Source: Gammaproteobacteria bacterium
Lineage (GTDB): Bacteria; Pseudomonadota; Gammaproteobacteria; Pseudomonadales; Cellvibrionaceae
Direction of reading: 5' to 3'
Length of the DNA stretch: 64,000 nucleotides
Assembly (NCBI GenBank): GCA_021151835.1
Contig: JAGKWO010000017.1
Location: 1-64,000, forward strand
Position numbers and translations under genes: made by a program. This document shows, piece after piece, positions 34,598-43,443 of this stretch (the stretch's first letter is position 1; every line of letters starts with the position of its first letter). Below the pieces are notes generated by a model. That model was not told where the DNA came from and searched no databases. It was given only the letters and a program-made list of their open reading frames with translations.

Positions 34598-36337
34598 ATG
34601 AATATCCGCGAATTACTGAACCAGAAAGTCCTTGCCGCCATGGCCGCCTGCGGCGTTCCCGCTGACATGCCCGCATTAATTGCGCCCGGCAAAAAAGCCG
34701 GCTTCGGCGATTACCAGGCCAATGGCGCCATGGGTGCCGCCAAAGCCATGGGCACCAATCCGCGCGAACTCGCGGCCAAAATAGTGGCGGCGCTGGATCT
34801 TGCTGGCATCGCCGAAAAAGTAGAAATTGCCGGCCCCGGTTTTATCAATATTGACCTGAAGCCTGAATGGTTGGGCGAACAAATTGCCAAAGCGCAAGCC
34901 GATGCCCGCTTGCAAGTCAGTACCGCAGAACAAGCGCAAACCGTAGTGATCGATTATTCCGGCCCCAACCTCGCCAAAGAGATGCACGTGGGTCATTTGC
35001 GTTCCACCATCATCGGCGATTCACTGGCTCGTTTGCTGGAATTTCTCGGCCATAAAGTCATTCGCCAAAACCACGTGGGCGATTGGGGCACACAATTTGG
35101 TATGCTGATCGCCGAACTGGAAGAACAACTCGGCACTAATGGCGACGCCGAAATGCAATTAAAAGACCTGGAAGTCTTTTACCAGCAAGCCAAAAAACAT
35201 TTCGATGATGACGAAGCTTTCGCCAACAAGGCACGCGACTATGTAGTACGCCTGCAAGGTGGCGATGAAAAAATGTTGAAGCTGTGGCAGCAATTCAAAG
35301 AAGTATCACTGCACCACTCCACCGAAATTTATAAAAACCTTAACGTCACATTAAAAGAAACTGATGTGCGCGGCGAAAGTTTTTATAACGATGACCTCGC
35401 GCCACTCGTGAAGGAATTACAAGATAAAAAACTCGCCGTAGAAGACAACGGAGCACAAGTTGTATTCCTTGACGAGCTAGCCGATAAAGATGGCAATCCA
35501 TCCCCCGTAATTATCCAGAAACAAGGCGGCGGCTTTTTGTATGCAACGACCGATCTAGCCGCATTGCGTTATCGCGTAAATACATTGAAAGCCAATCGCA
35601 TTATGTATTTTATCGATGCGCGCCAATCGCTGCATATGCAGCAGGTATTTACCATTTCTCGCAAAGCCGGTTTTGTCGACAACAGTGTGAGCCTGGAGCA
35701 TCTCGCCTTCGGCACCATGATGGGCAGCGATGGCAAACCCTTTAAAACCCGCAGTGGCGGCACGGTAAAGCTGGCGGAATTGTTGGCTGAAGCCGTTGAG
35801 CGCGCAGGCATAGTAGTCAGTGAGAAAAATACCGAATTATCAGCGGATGAAATTGCAGAAATCTCGCGCAAAGTCGGCATTGGCGCAGTGAAATACGCTG
35901 ACCTATGTAAAACCCGCACCAACGATTATGTATTCAGCTGGGAATCCATGCTCAGCTTTGAAGGCAACACGGCACCTTACTTGCAATACGCCTTCACTCG
36001 CGTACAAAGCATTTTCCGTAAAGCCGGTGTTGCACCGGAATCCCTGCACAACAACATCATCATCGGTACCGAGCAAGAAAAAACCCTTGCTATTAAATTA
36101 TTGCAATTCAGCGAGGTGCTGGATCAAGTCGCACGCGAAGCCTTACCGCATTTGCTGTGTACCTACTTATATGAAATTGCCAGCCTCTACATGACCTTCT
36201 ATGAAGCGTGCCCGATTTTGAAAGAGGGAATTGACCCGGAAATTCGCGATAGCCGCCTGCGTTTGTGCCATTTGGTTGCACGAACAATCGAGCGAGGATT
36301 GGATTTATTGGGTATTGAGGTTATGGAGCGGATGTAA
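34598..36337 (+). CDS. argS: Arginyl-tRNA synthetase
   Basis: Class I synthetase of 579 residues that charges tRNA-Arg. It shows the N-terminal additional domain, the HIGH-type motif HVGHLRST near residue 131 (after GPNLAKEM), the NHVGDWGTQFG block, and GSDGKPFKTRSGGTVKL, the divergent KMSKS-equivalent loop also seen in Escherichia coli ArgS. The C-terminal anticodon-binding domain ends with LGIEVMERM. Length is normal. A strong terminator follows, so it is probably monocistronic. Confidence 0.96.
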   Translation: MNIRELLNQKVLAAMAACGVPADMPALIAPGKKAGFGDYQANGAMGAAKAMGTNPRELAAKIVAALDLAGIAEKVEIAGPGFINIDLKPEWLGEQIAKAQADARLQVSTAEQAQTVVIDYSGPNLAKEMHVGHLRSTIIGDSLARLLEFLGHKVIRQNHVGDWGTQFGMLIAELEEQLGTNGDAEMQLKDLEVFYQQAKKHFDDDEAFANKARDYVVRLQGGDEKMLKLWQQFKEVSLHHSTEIYKNLNVTLKETDVRGESFYNDDLAPLVKELQDKKLAVEDNGAQVVFLDELADKDGNPSPVIIQKQGGGFLYATTDLAALRYRVNTLKANRIMYFIDARQSLHMQQVFTISRKAGFVDNSVSLEHLAFGTMMGSDGKPFKTRSGGTVKLAELLAEAVERAGIVVSEKNTELSADEIAEISRKVGIGAVKYADLCKTRTNDYVFSWESMLSFEGNTAPYLQYAFTRVQSIFRKAGVAPESLHNNIIIGTEQEKTLAIKLLQFSEVLDQVAREALPHLLCTYLYEIASLYMTFYEACPILKEGIDPEIRDSRLRLCHLVARTIERGLDLLGIEVMERM

Positions 36338-36368
36338 TTATTCGTTTAACAGAATCTATAACCACAAT

Positions 36369-36400
36369 AAAAACCCGGCAACTTGCCGGGTTTTTATTTT
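36369..36400 (+). terminator. Rho-independent terminator after argS
   Basis: AAAAACCCGGCA and TGCCGGGTTTTT form a stem with a three-base loop and a T-rich tail. It may also serve the convergent SUFU-domain gene. Confidence 0.92.
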
Positions 36401-36423
36401 TGTGGCTGCAGAAAAATACCGCG

Positions 36424-37137
36424 TCATTTTTTCACGACATTCTTTCTGTTTATAGAGATTACATCGCTCACGCGGTTATCAATCAGTTTATCCAGAAGTG
36501 CATCCACACCATTTCGCAATTTGAAATTCATTTCTTCCGAATACAATGGAATCACCGCTAAAAATTCAATGGTTTTATGTTCATCGATTGTGAGTGTTAA
36601 AAATTCATCCGGGACATGGCATGGATTTAATAAAATAACACCATCCAGCGTTGTGTTTTCGGCAAAGGGTTCGGCCGGCTCTCCATTTGGAATAGTATGC
36701 CCATAACCCAGCCAACTATCGTATTTGTGCGGAAACCGGGCTAAAAATTTCAATTCCCTGAACGGCCAATACCAACATTCATCCTTAAAAGACTCCGAAC
36801 TGATTTCCCACCACGATGGCAAAACAACCATTAACTCCGAATATCGTAAATCGTCAGGATCACCATTTACTTTCATCGGTAAATCGCTCATCCCGGAAGT
36901 GATGAGAAAATGAAATGGTTTTTCTTCCGTGGGCGCAACGTGGTGTATATCAATATGCACGGTATCGGAAACGACTTCGTGGAGCACGCTGTCAATTTCC
37001 CCAACATACTTTTCAATATGCGCAGAAATTTGTTCTATACATTCTTCACCATAGGGAGCTTCCCACTCTTTTTCGCCATCGGTATACCTGAATATTTTTG
37101 CTCCGGATAAAGAAACAAGATTGTCGTTTTCTGCCAT
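36424..37137 (-). CDS. Suppressor-of-fused (SUFU) domain protein
   Basis: The 237-residue soluble protein matches bacterial SUFU-domain proteins: IDIHHVAPTEEKPFHFLITSGMSD near residues 62-85, ELMVVLPSWW, the WPFRELKFLARFPHKYDSWLG stretch and GHTIPNGEPAEPFAENT. In bacteria such domains occur as immunity-type proteins in polymorphic toxin systems, but no toxin gene is adjacent here (argS and a PEP-CTERM gene flank it). It may be an orphan immunity protein. Confidence 0.82.
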   Translation of the reverse strand: MAENDNLVSLSGAKIFRYTDGEKEWEAPYGEECIEQISAHIEKYVGEIDSVLHEVVSDTVHIDIHHVAPTEEKPFHFLITSGMSDLPMKVNGDPDDLRYSELMVVLPSWWEISSESFKDECWYWPFRELKFLARFPHKYDSWLGYGHTIPNGEPAEPFAENTTLDGVILLNPCHVPDEFLTLTIDEHKTIEFLAVIPLYSEEMNFKLRNGVDALLDKLIDNRVSDVISINRKNVVKK

Positions 37138-37325
37138 GAAAATTTACCTATTGAGATATTTAATACTAAGTTGGGCGCCAACTCTCCAGATTGTGATGAT
37201 TTGCACAGGCATTAATTTACCAGAAGAGGAAACTCAACCTGCAAGAATTTTCAACGCTAATTGCACAGCGATTGTACTCGCGCAACGTTTGGCTCACCAA
37301 CCTTGATGAATTGAAGGAGACGATT

Positions 37326-37970
37326 ATGTTTGCGAAACAACTAAAACATCTCACCTGCTTACCGATATTACTAACACTCTGTATAACATCCCAAACTGCC
37401 CAGGCCGTGTTTATTGATTTTGACGATATTGTTGCTCCGCCAGCCAATCCTTTTGGTTGCGAAACGGTTGAACCCTGTGGTCTTATTTTGAGTAATGAAT
37501 ATGAATCCAAAGGTGTTGTGTTTGGAAATTCAGGTTGGTTAGTAGGCCAGGTATTGCCCGATGGCACCAACCAAAACCAGGTCTTTGGCACCAATGGAAT
37601 CTCGCTTAATTTTGTCGGTGCACTACCTAACTTTATAAGTTTTAATGTCGATTCACCATTTCAATTGGAAGCATCCTATTTTTCCGTTTATGGCGAAAAC
37701 AATGACCTGCTTTTCGTACAACACAGTAGTGGCTGGACTGGTGTTGAAGAAACAAGCACTCCTTATATCCAGGGGGAATTGGTGTCCATTTACTCCAATA
37801 CCCGGATAAAAGGTATTTACATTGAATCGTTATTCAATTTACGCACAGGTCCCACTATCGACAACCTGACGTTTGAATACAGGACGGTTCCGGAACCCTC
37901 TGCGGTGCTTTTATTTTTGGTAGCTATAGCAGGCCTTGTTTTGGGAAGAAGCCGATATTGGCAAAAATAA
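37326..37970 (+). CDS. PEP-CTERM sorted exported protein
   Basis: A 214-residue protein with a signal peptide (about 1-27, ending AQA), a beta-rich body with an FDFDDI start, and a C-terminal sorting tag: VPEPSAVLL, a hydrophobic helix and a short basic tail (GRSRYWQK). PEP-CTERM tags are recognised by an exosortase and usually mark proteins linked to extracellular polysaccharide. No exosortase is in this window. AAGGAG lies seven bases before the ATG at 37326. Confidence 0.87.
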   Translation: MFAKQLKHLTCLPILLTLCITSQTAQAVFIDFDDIVAPPANPFGCETVEPCGLILSNEYESKGVVFGNSGWLVGQVLPDGTNQNQVFGTNGISLNFVGALPNFISFNVDSPFQLEASYFSVYGENNDLLFVQHSSGWTGVEETSTPYIQGELVSIYSNTRIKGIYIESLFNLRTGPTIDNLTFEYRTVPEPSAVLLFLVAIAGLVLGRSRYWQK

Positions 37971-37999
37971 TTACTGAAAAAAACCCTATGAGGATCAAA

Positions 38000-38030
38000 C
38001 AAAAGCCCGACTACTGCCGGGCTTTTGTTT
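38000..38030 (+). terminator. Rho-independent terminator after PEP-CTERM gene
   Basis: CAAAAGCCCG (38000-38009) pairs with CGGGCTTTTG (38018-38027), followed by TTT. The loop is eight bases. Confidence 0.85.
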
Positions 38031-38180
38031 ATTTGAAATTTAATTTGAACTACAGACTATCAGAAATAATTGCACCGCCAGGCAGATTGGATCAACGGAA
38101 TCCAGTGTGAAGTTATTTATTTCGTCCCCAATCCCGTATTACGCTAGGCTCCATACGGGCTACGTGTTTTTGGTATTGCT

Positions 38181-39350
38181 ATGAACATCCTCCAAACCTC
38201 CTTATTCGCCATCGCTATCGGTTATTGCCTGTTGAGTGCGGCGGGCTTGCGGAATTTGTTGCCGCAGTGGCGGCTGCGGTATTTTTCAGTGTTTTTGTTG
38301 CTGGAAGCGATGGGGTTCGGGTTTGAGTGGCTGATGTTACACCCTGAAAGTGGATTCAAATCCTTGTGGCTTGGCGGGTTGATGTTGTTGTCCTTGTTAA
38401 TTGCGCCTTGCCTGTGGTTGTGCACACTGGAGATTACCCGGCAACAAACACCCAGCCCCTTTACGTTGCCACAGTTGCATAAATGGTTACTGATAGCGGC
38501 GGGCCTGTGTTTGCTTCCGCTGCTCCTTTCTGCTCATGGAGGTACTGGTTTTGGTAATCCAGGGAAACCCGTGTCAGCTTACCAGGCAATCTTTATTCAC
38601 GGCACCATGTTGATATGCATCGCTATATTTACGCTACAAGTTCCGATGCTGGTAGTGAGGATTCGGTTGTTGTTACAGGAATATGAACAAGGGATCGCCG
38701 CCAATTTTTCCAACCTGCATGAGTATTCGTTACACGCCCTGAATTGGTTGCTGCTGATTTTATTGGTTAAGTGGTTAATGGCGATTTTGCGCACCCTCCA
38801 CTGTATGTATATAGGGCCATTGGGCGGTATGGGTATTAACCTTTTCATGACCATCGAGATTGTATTTACCCTGCGCGCACTCTTCGCCTTGTCCCGGCTT
38901 AAACCGGCCACCGGGTTACAATCCGATTCCGCATTAACACCAGAAACAATCACACCCGTTGCAGCGGAGAAATATGCAAATTCATCGCTGGATGAGGCCG
39001 CCCGCCAACGTATTCGCAAAAAATTACAGGAGGTTATGGAAACCCGGCAGATTTATAAGCAAGCCAGCCTGAGCTTGCGCCAATTAAGCGAGGAATTGCG
39101 TGAAAGCTCGCATTATTTATCCCAGGTGATCAACCAGGATTTACATACCAGTTTTTATGAATGGGTGAACCAATACCGGATTGAAGCAGCGAAGCAGATG
39201 TTACTCCAACATCCCGATTACACCATCCTCGCCATTGCCGAAGAAGTCGGGTTCAACTCCAAATCCACGTTTAATACCGCATTCCGCCACTACACACAGA
39301 TGACACCCAGTGAATATCGCCGTCAAAACCTGATAATTGCGGCAAATTAA
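38181..39350 (+). CDS. Membrane-anchored AraC-family transcriptional regulator
   Basis: The 389-residue protein has an N-terminal region of about seven hydrophobic helices (about 5-245) and a C-terminal AraC-type DNA-binding domain (about 290-385) with two helix-turn-helix units: LSLRQLSEELRESSHYLSQVI and ILAIAEEVGFNSKSTFNTAFRHY, then TPSEYRR. Such fusions are thought to sense a membrane or external signal directly. It lies 82 bases upstream of the esterase-fold gene on the same strand and may control it. Confidence 0.88.
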   Translation: MNILQTSLFAIAIGYCLLSAAGLRNLLPQWRLRYFSVFLLLEAMGFGFEWLMLHPESGFKSLWLGGLMLLSLLIAPCLWLCTLEITRQQTPSPFTLPQLHKWLLIAAGLCLLPLLLSAHGGTGFGNPGKPVSAYQAIFIHGTMLICIAIFTLQVPMLVVRIRLLLQEYEQGIAANFSNLHEYSLHALNWLLLILLVKWLMAILRTLHCMYIGPLGGMGINLFMTIEIVFTLRALFALSRLKPATGLQSDSALTPETITPVAAEKYANSSLDEAARQRIRKKLQEVMETRQIYKQASLSLRQLSEELRESSHYLSQVINQDLHTSFYEWVNQYRIEAAKQMLLQHPDYTILAIAEEVGFNSKSTFNTAFRHYTQMTPSEYRRQNLIIAAN

Positions 39351-39432
39351 GTTCGGCCCGATCAGGTCGGACGCCATTTTAGTCGCAATCCCCTAGCCTC
39401 CATTCATCAGTTAATCACCATTGGAGGCAGTT

Positions 39433-40464
39433 ATGAGGCACATTGCAGCATTAATCCTTTGCTACTGTTGTTGTGTTGCGCAATCGCAAGCAGCAAATAG
39501 CCGGATTGAGGAATTCACTATCACATCTACCGCGTTAAGCGGAAACCTGATCGGGTTAAATCCGGACCGCAACATTCGGGTTTATCTTCCCGCATCCTAC
39601 GCCAAAGGCAAGAAACGCTATCCGGTGATTTATTACTTTCATAGCCTCGGCTGGAGTAACGAAAAATTTTTTGCCGATGGAAACGTACAACGCACAGTCG
39701 ATGATGCAATCAGGAGTAAAACATTAATCGATTGTATTCTGGTTGCTGGCGATTTTACCGGCCCCGGCCTGGGCAGTTTTTACAGTAACGCAGCCAGCAG
39801 TGGCCGTTGGATGGATCACATCACCCGGGAACTTATCCCTACCATTGACCAGCGCTTTCGTACCACGGCAACGCGTGCAGCTGTCGGCGATATGATTGGT
39901 GCCTATGCAGCCATCAAGCTGGCGATGGATTATCCGGGCTTGTTTGGCAGTGTGTATGCAATGCACCCTTTTGGAACAGCAACCGGGGAAACATTGTTGC
40001 ACTCGCGCCCGGACTGGCAGCAAATGAATCTCGCACAGAATTGGAAAGACCTTGAATCCAACATTTATTCGCGGGTATTTATGCTAATGGCGCAAGCCTA
40101 TTTACCCAATCCGGATAAACCGCCGTTTTATGCTGATCTAATGGTGGAACTACAAGGCGATAAACTGGTGGTTAACGCCAATAATGTCGCGCGGCTGCAA
40201 CAGGATTTTTTATTGGATGCGCGCTTACCATCGCGCGCTAATAATCTGCGCCAATTAAAAGGGTTCAAAATGGATTGGGGCAGATACGATGAAAACCCGG
40301 ATCATGTTTACGCCAACCAGAAATTTACCCGCATGCTGGATGACTATGGCGTTAACCATCAAGCCGAGGAATATTCCGGCAATGCGTGGAATCAATATTG
40401 GCAAGGAGAAGAACGTTTTAAAAACGAAGTGATTCCATTTTTAAATTTTTATTTAAGTCACTAG
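39433..40464 (+). CDS. Secreted esterase-fold protein lacking Ser and His of the catalytic triad
   Basis: The 343-residue protein has a signal peptide (about 1-20) and an esterase D-type alpha/beta-hydrolase fold (YPVIYYFHSLGWSNEKFF, LIPTIDQRFRT, AAIKLAMDYPGLFGSVYAMHP). The nucleophile elbow, normally GxSxG, reads GDMIG at about residues 152-156, with Met (codon 39892-39894) in place of Ser. The usual GGHDW-type His motif appears as SGNAWNQYW with Asn317. I infer loss of hydrolysis, perhaps a binding role. The ATG at 39433 has GGAGG seven bases upstream. Confidence 0.77.
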   Translation: MRHIAALILCYCCCVAQSQAANSRIEEFTITSTALSGNLIGLNPDRNIRVYLPASYAKGKKRYPVIYYFHSLGWSNEKFFADGNVQRTVDDAIRSKTLIDCILVAGDFTGPGLGSFYSNAASSGRWMDHITRELIPTIDQRFRTTATRAAVGDMIGAYAAIKLAMDYPGLFGSVYAMHPFGTATGETLLHSRPDWQQMNLAQNWKDLESNIYSRVFMLMAQAYLPNPDKPPFYADLMVELQGDKLVVNANNVARLQQDFLLDARLPSRANNLRQLKGFKMDWGRYDENPDHVYANQKFTRMLDDYGVNHQAEEYSGNAWNQYWQGEERFKNEVIPFLNFYLSH

Positions 40465-40516
40465 CAAAGCGCCATCCGGCATTTGAAATGGGTAATCGCT
40501 TGACTATAACGCAACA

Positions 40517-40536
40517 GGGCAATCGCAAGATTGCCC
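40517..40536. terminator. Hairpin between convergent genes
   Basis: GGGCAATC and GATTGCCC form a perfect eight-base stem closed by a GCAA tetraloop. No clear T-run follows on either strand, so termination is possible but unproved. Confidence 0.45.
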
Positions 40537-40557
40537 CAAGCAGCTACCGAATAAAAC

Positions 40558-41922
40558 CTACAACACCAGTAAAAAAGCGACCAAATCTTCTTTTTCCTGC
40601 TTTTCCAGTTTTAACTCCAATACAAGGTTAAAAAATTCCACCGTGTCAGCCAGGGTTAATAAGCGATCATCATGCAAATAGGGAGGGGAATCTTTAATGC
40701 CACGCAGTGGGAAAGTTTTAATAGGGCCATCCGCGGATGCTTTGCGGCCATTAATAGTAACTTCCTTGAAGAAACGCTCCACTCTCAGGTTATGCATCAG
40801 GTTATCCGTGTAGTAAGGCGGTGTGTGGCAACTGGCGCACTGTCCTTTACCGAAGAAAACATCTTGCCCGCGCAATTCACTTTCAGACGCTTTCGCTGGA
40901 TCAAGCTTGCCGTACACATTTAATTTCGGCGCAGGGGGAAAATCCAGGATCGATTGGAACTCCGACATAAAATGCACCTGGCTGCCCCGCTCCAGGATAT
41001 TGGTTCCTTTCAGGGTTGCATCCGCAGGGGCGCCATCAAAATAAGCAGCGCGCTGCTCGAACTCGGTAAAATCTTCCACGGTTTTTAATGCCCGTTGGGA
41101 ACCGAACAAACGCTGGATATTTAAACCGCGCAAGGTTGGTGTATCAATTCTGTGGCGGTGTTCATTGGGCCTGATGTCACCAACAGTGTGAGTGGATGCG
41201 TTGGTATGCCCATTGGCATGGCAATCAAAACAAGCGACACCCTGATGAGGTTTCAAGCTGCGCCTGTCACTGGTAGCGTTAAATTGCTGCTGCGGAAATG
41301 GCGTCACCAGCAAGCGCAACCCTTCTAATTGTTTTGGATTGAGAATATCTTTAAATAAGTCATGGAAATTAGTCAGTGTTACCAGCTTTCCCTGGGATAC
41401 ATCCCCCAGGTCAGGGCGTGTCGTTAAATAAATAGCAGCGGGAAATTCCGGTAATAGATGATCGGGCAAATCAAAATCGAGATCGAAACGGGTTAAGTCC
41501 CGGTCAGTTTGTTTTTTTGTTTCATTAATGAGGAATGTCGGGAAGATCATTCCACCAGCTTCATGGTGTGGGTGAGGCAAGGGAAAAAAACCCGCGGGCC
41601 ATAAATTTTTACTCTTTATTTCATCGGGTGAAAGTGCTGCAAGTTTTTCCCAGGTCGTCCCGGCAGGCAGTTTAACCCTCACGCCAGCCTGGACACCCTT
41701 ACCGCGCGACATAGTCACTCCTTGCACCACACGATCCGCCAAATCATAACGTTCGTTAAGTAAATTCTGCTGTCGTTTGGCAAATTTGGGCTTATCGGCC
41801 TGAAGGCGCTTAACGAGGGAATTGAAATCTTCTTCAACGGCAATTGACGCATGACTACAAAGCAAAGCAGTGAAAAATGAAATTACTATCAACAACAATT
41901 GAGTTCGGGTCGAGTTCTTCAT
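40558..41922 (-). CDS. Di-heme cytochrome c peroxidase family protein
   Basis: The 454-residue protein has a signal peptide (about 1-29) and two c-type heme sites, CFDCH and CASCH, followed by conserved FPLRGIKDSPPYLHDDRLLTLADTVEFFN. That layout fits the bacterial CCP/MauG family, which reduces peroxide or oxidises a partner protein in the periplasm. The N-terminal 230 residues are longer than in classical CCP. I used the ATG at 41922; other in-frame ATGs at 41931 and 41952 exist, close to AAGGA. Confidence 0.82.
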   Translation of the reverse strand: MKNSTRTQLLLIVISFFTALLCSHASIAVEEDFNSLVKRLQADKPKFAKRQQNLLNERYDLADRVVQGVTMSRGKGVQAGVRVKLPAGTTWEKLAALSPDEIKSKNLWPAGFFPLPHPHHEAGGMIFPTFLINETKKQTDRDLTRFDLDFDLPDHLLPEFPAAIYLTTRPDLGDVSQGKLVTLTNFHDLFKDILNPKQLEGLRLLVTPFPQQQFNATSDRRSLKPHQGVACFDCHANGHTNASTHTVGDIRPNEHRHRIDTPTLRGLNIQRLFGSQRALKTVEDFTEFEQRAAYFDGAPADATLKGTNILERGSQVHFMSEFQSILDFPPAPKLNVYGKLDPAKASESELRGQDVFFGKGQCASCHTPPYYTDNLMHNLRVERFFKEVTINGRKASADGPIKTFPLRGIKDSPPYLHDDRLLTLADTVEFFNLVLELKLEKQEKEDLVAFLLVL

Positions 41923-42541
41923 GGAAAACATTCCTTCTGTAATGACAAACACGGATGTCGGGGAATGTAAACATTCGGGCAGGCGAAATCAGTCCGCTTG
42001 CTGGAATGCTACACGGAACTTTATCTTTAACTTTTGGCTATTTACTTTTTAGAATACTCAAAGAGCACCCTTATCAATAGGAAAGGGCTTATGTGCATTG
42101 ACCTCACCAATATAGGCCAGAGTCTTTTGGGCAAAAAATAAAAAATGGCTATCGCTGTTTTGTCGCTAAAGTTCCTTTTATTTTATTAGGTGACAAAAAC
42201 TGATATATCCGCGCAACAATTAAGCGTTTGTTAAAATAATTTTTAACCCGTTAAAAAGCCAACACTATAAAAACAGCGTAACCCGTAAGGAGTGTAACCT
42301 ACTGCGGAGTTTTAATCTCATTACGGGGATTAATTGGAGAAATGCCAGTCCCGTATTGGTATTCATACGGGTTACACAACAATTTCACAATTTACTTATT
42401 GTCGCTTGCCAGCGCGCATAAAATGTAATCTAATCATCGAAGCGGAACCTAAACACACAATATTCATCCGTTTCCCCTCGGCAATTTTCGGTCAAATTTA
42501 CCTGAAAACCACAATAATGATCCGTAATTACGGAGGTAAAA
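41923..42541. other. Intergenic region between peroxidase and coiled-coil genes
   Basis: This 619-base divergent region is A/T-rich in its first half. The second half has GTAACCCGTA (42278-42287) and TACGGGTTAC (42366-42375), exact reverse complements 78 bases apart, bracketing G-rich and C-rich segments. That could fold into a structured 5' leader. No coding sequence with support is visible. Confidence 0.4.
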
Positions 42542-43438
42542 ATGAAACTTCTCTGCGCATTGCTGGCAGTAGCCCTTATGGTGCTGGGCACTTACCATAT
42601 AGTGCTTTATCTGGATCACCAAACCCTGCGCCAACAAATTGCCCAACAACAAGCTGACTTTGATTCACGCTTGCAACAAGAACGGGACAGCTATCAAAAG
42701 AAGATAAATGACTTGCAGGAGTTTATTGCTTTTGGTCAAAACAACAAACAACCGGCAATTGCTAATCAAAGCCCATCCGTCAATCATCCGGATCGAGCCA
42801 ATGAGTTTTCGGCGATGCAACAGGAAAACCTGCAGCGCACGCTGGAAAAAAAATACAGTCTGCTAATGTCACGCCTGGGGTTATCCGGACAATCCCAAAG
42901 CCAGCTACAGCATTTATTGGAACAACGCGAACAAATTCTTAATGCGAGTAGCGTAGGTTATTATTCATCGCAAAAGGAAATTGAAGAAGCGGTTAATCGC
43001 CAACAACAAGGCCTTGCTGAAATTGATCGCCAGATAGCCCAGTTGCTCAGCTCACCGGAAGATCGCAAAACCTATGATTTGCTAAAAGACTCCGCGTATG
43101 AACAATACCAGATGAATAATTTCTTTGATCAGGCACAAGGTGAGTCCCCTATTCCCTCCGAAAAGCGCGAAGCATTATTAATCAGTAAATTGGAGCAAAA
43201 GCAGGAGTTCATGCGCTATATGGAATCTGCTGGCACGCGCATTCAAAATGCTTCCGCAGAAGAAAAACCGTTCCTGATCGAGAAAGCCCGCGAAGCACTA
43301 TACGATTACCAAGATAACTTCCTGAACAGCGCACGCAATAATTTAACAGCCACCCAATACGACGCGCTACGCGAACGGGAACAAAAACAATTTGATGAAA
43401 TGTGGGAAAGCTTGAAAGCTGGCTGGGGAGCACAGTAG
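42542..43438 (+). CDS. Membrane-anchored coiled-coil protein of unknown function
   Basis: I do not recognise this 298-residue protein. It has one N-terminal membrane helix (about 3-24) followed by long Gln/Glu/Arg-rich coiled-coil segments (about 28-65, 90-170 and 215-295) with no catalytic motif. GGAGG lies six bases before the ATG, a strong ribosome site. The downstream CE12-like lipoprotein begins five bases after its stop codon, so the two are probably cotranscribed. The helical, periplasm-facing body could be a scaffold or chaperone. Confidence 0.68.
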   Translation: MKLLCALLAVALMVLGTYHIVLYLDHQTLRQQIAQQQADFDSRLQQERDSYQKKINDLQEFIAFGQNNKQPAIANQSPSVNHPDRANEFSAMQQENLQRTLEKKYSLLMSRLGLSGQSQSQLQHLLEQREQILNASSVGYYSSQKEIEEAVNRQQQGLAEIDRQIAQLLSSPEDRKTYDLLKDSAYEQYQMNNFFDQAQGESPIPSEKREALLISKLEQKQEFMRYMESAGTRIQNASAEEKPFLIEKAREALYDYQDNFLNSARNNLTATQYDALREREQKQFDEMWESLKAGWGAQ

Positions 43439-43443
43439 ATATC

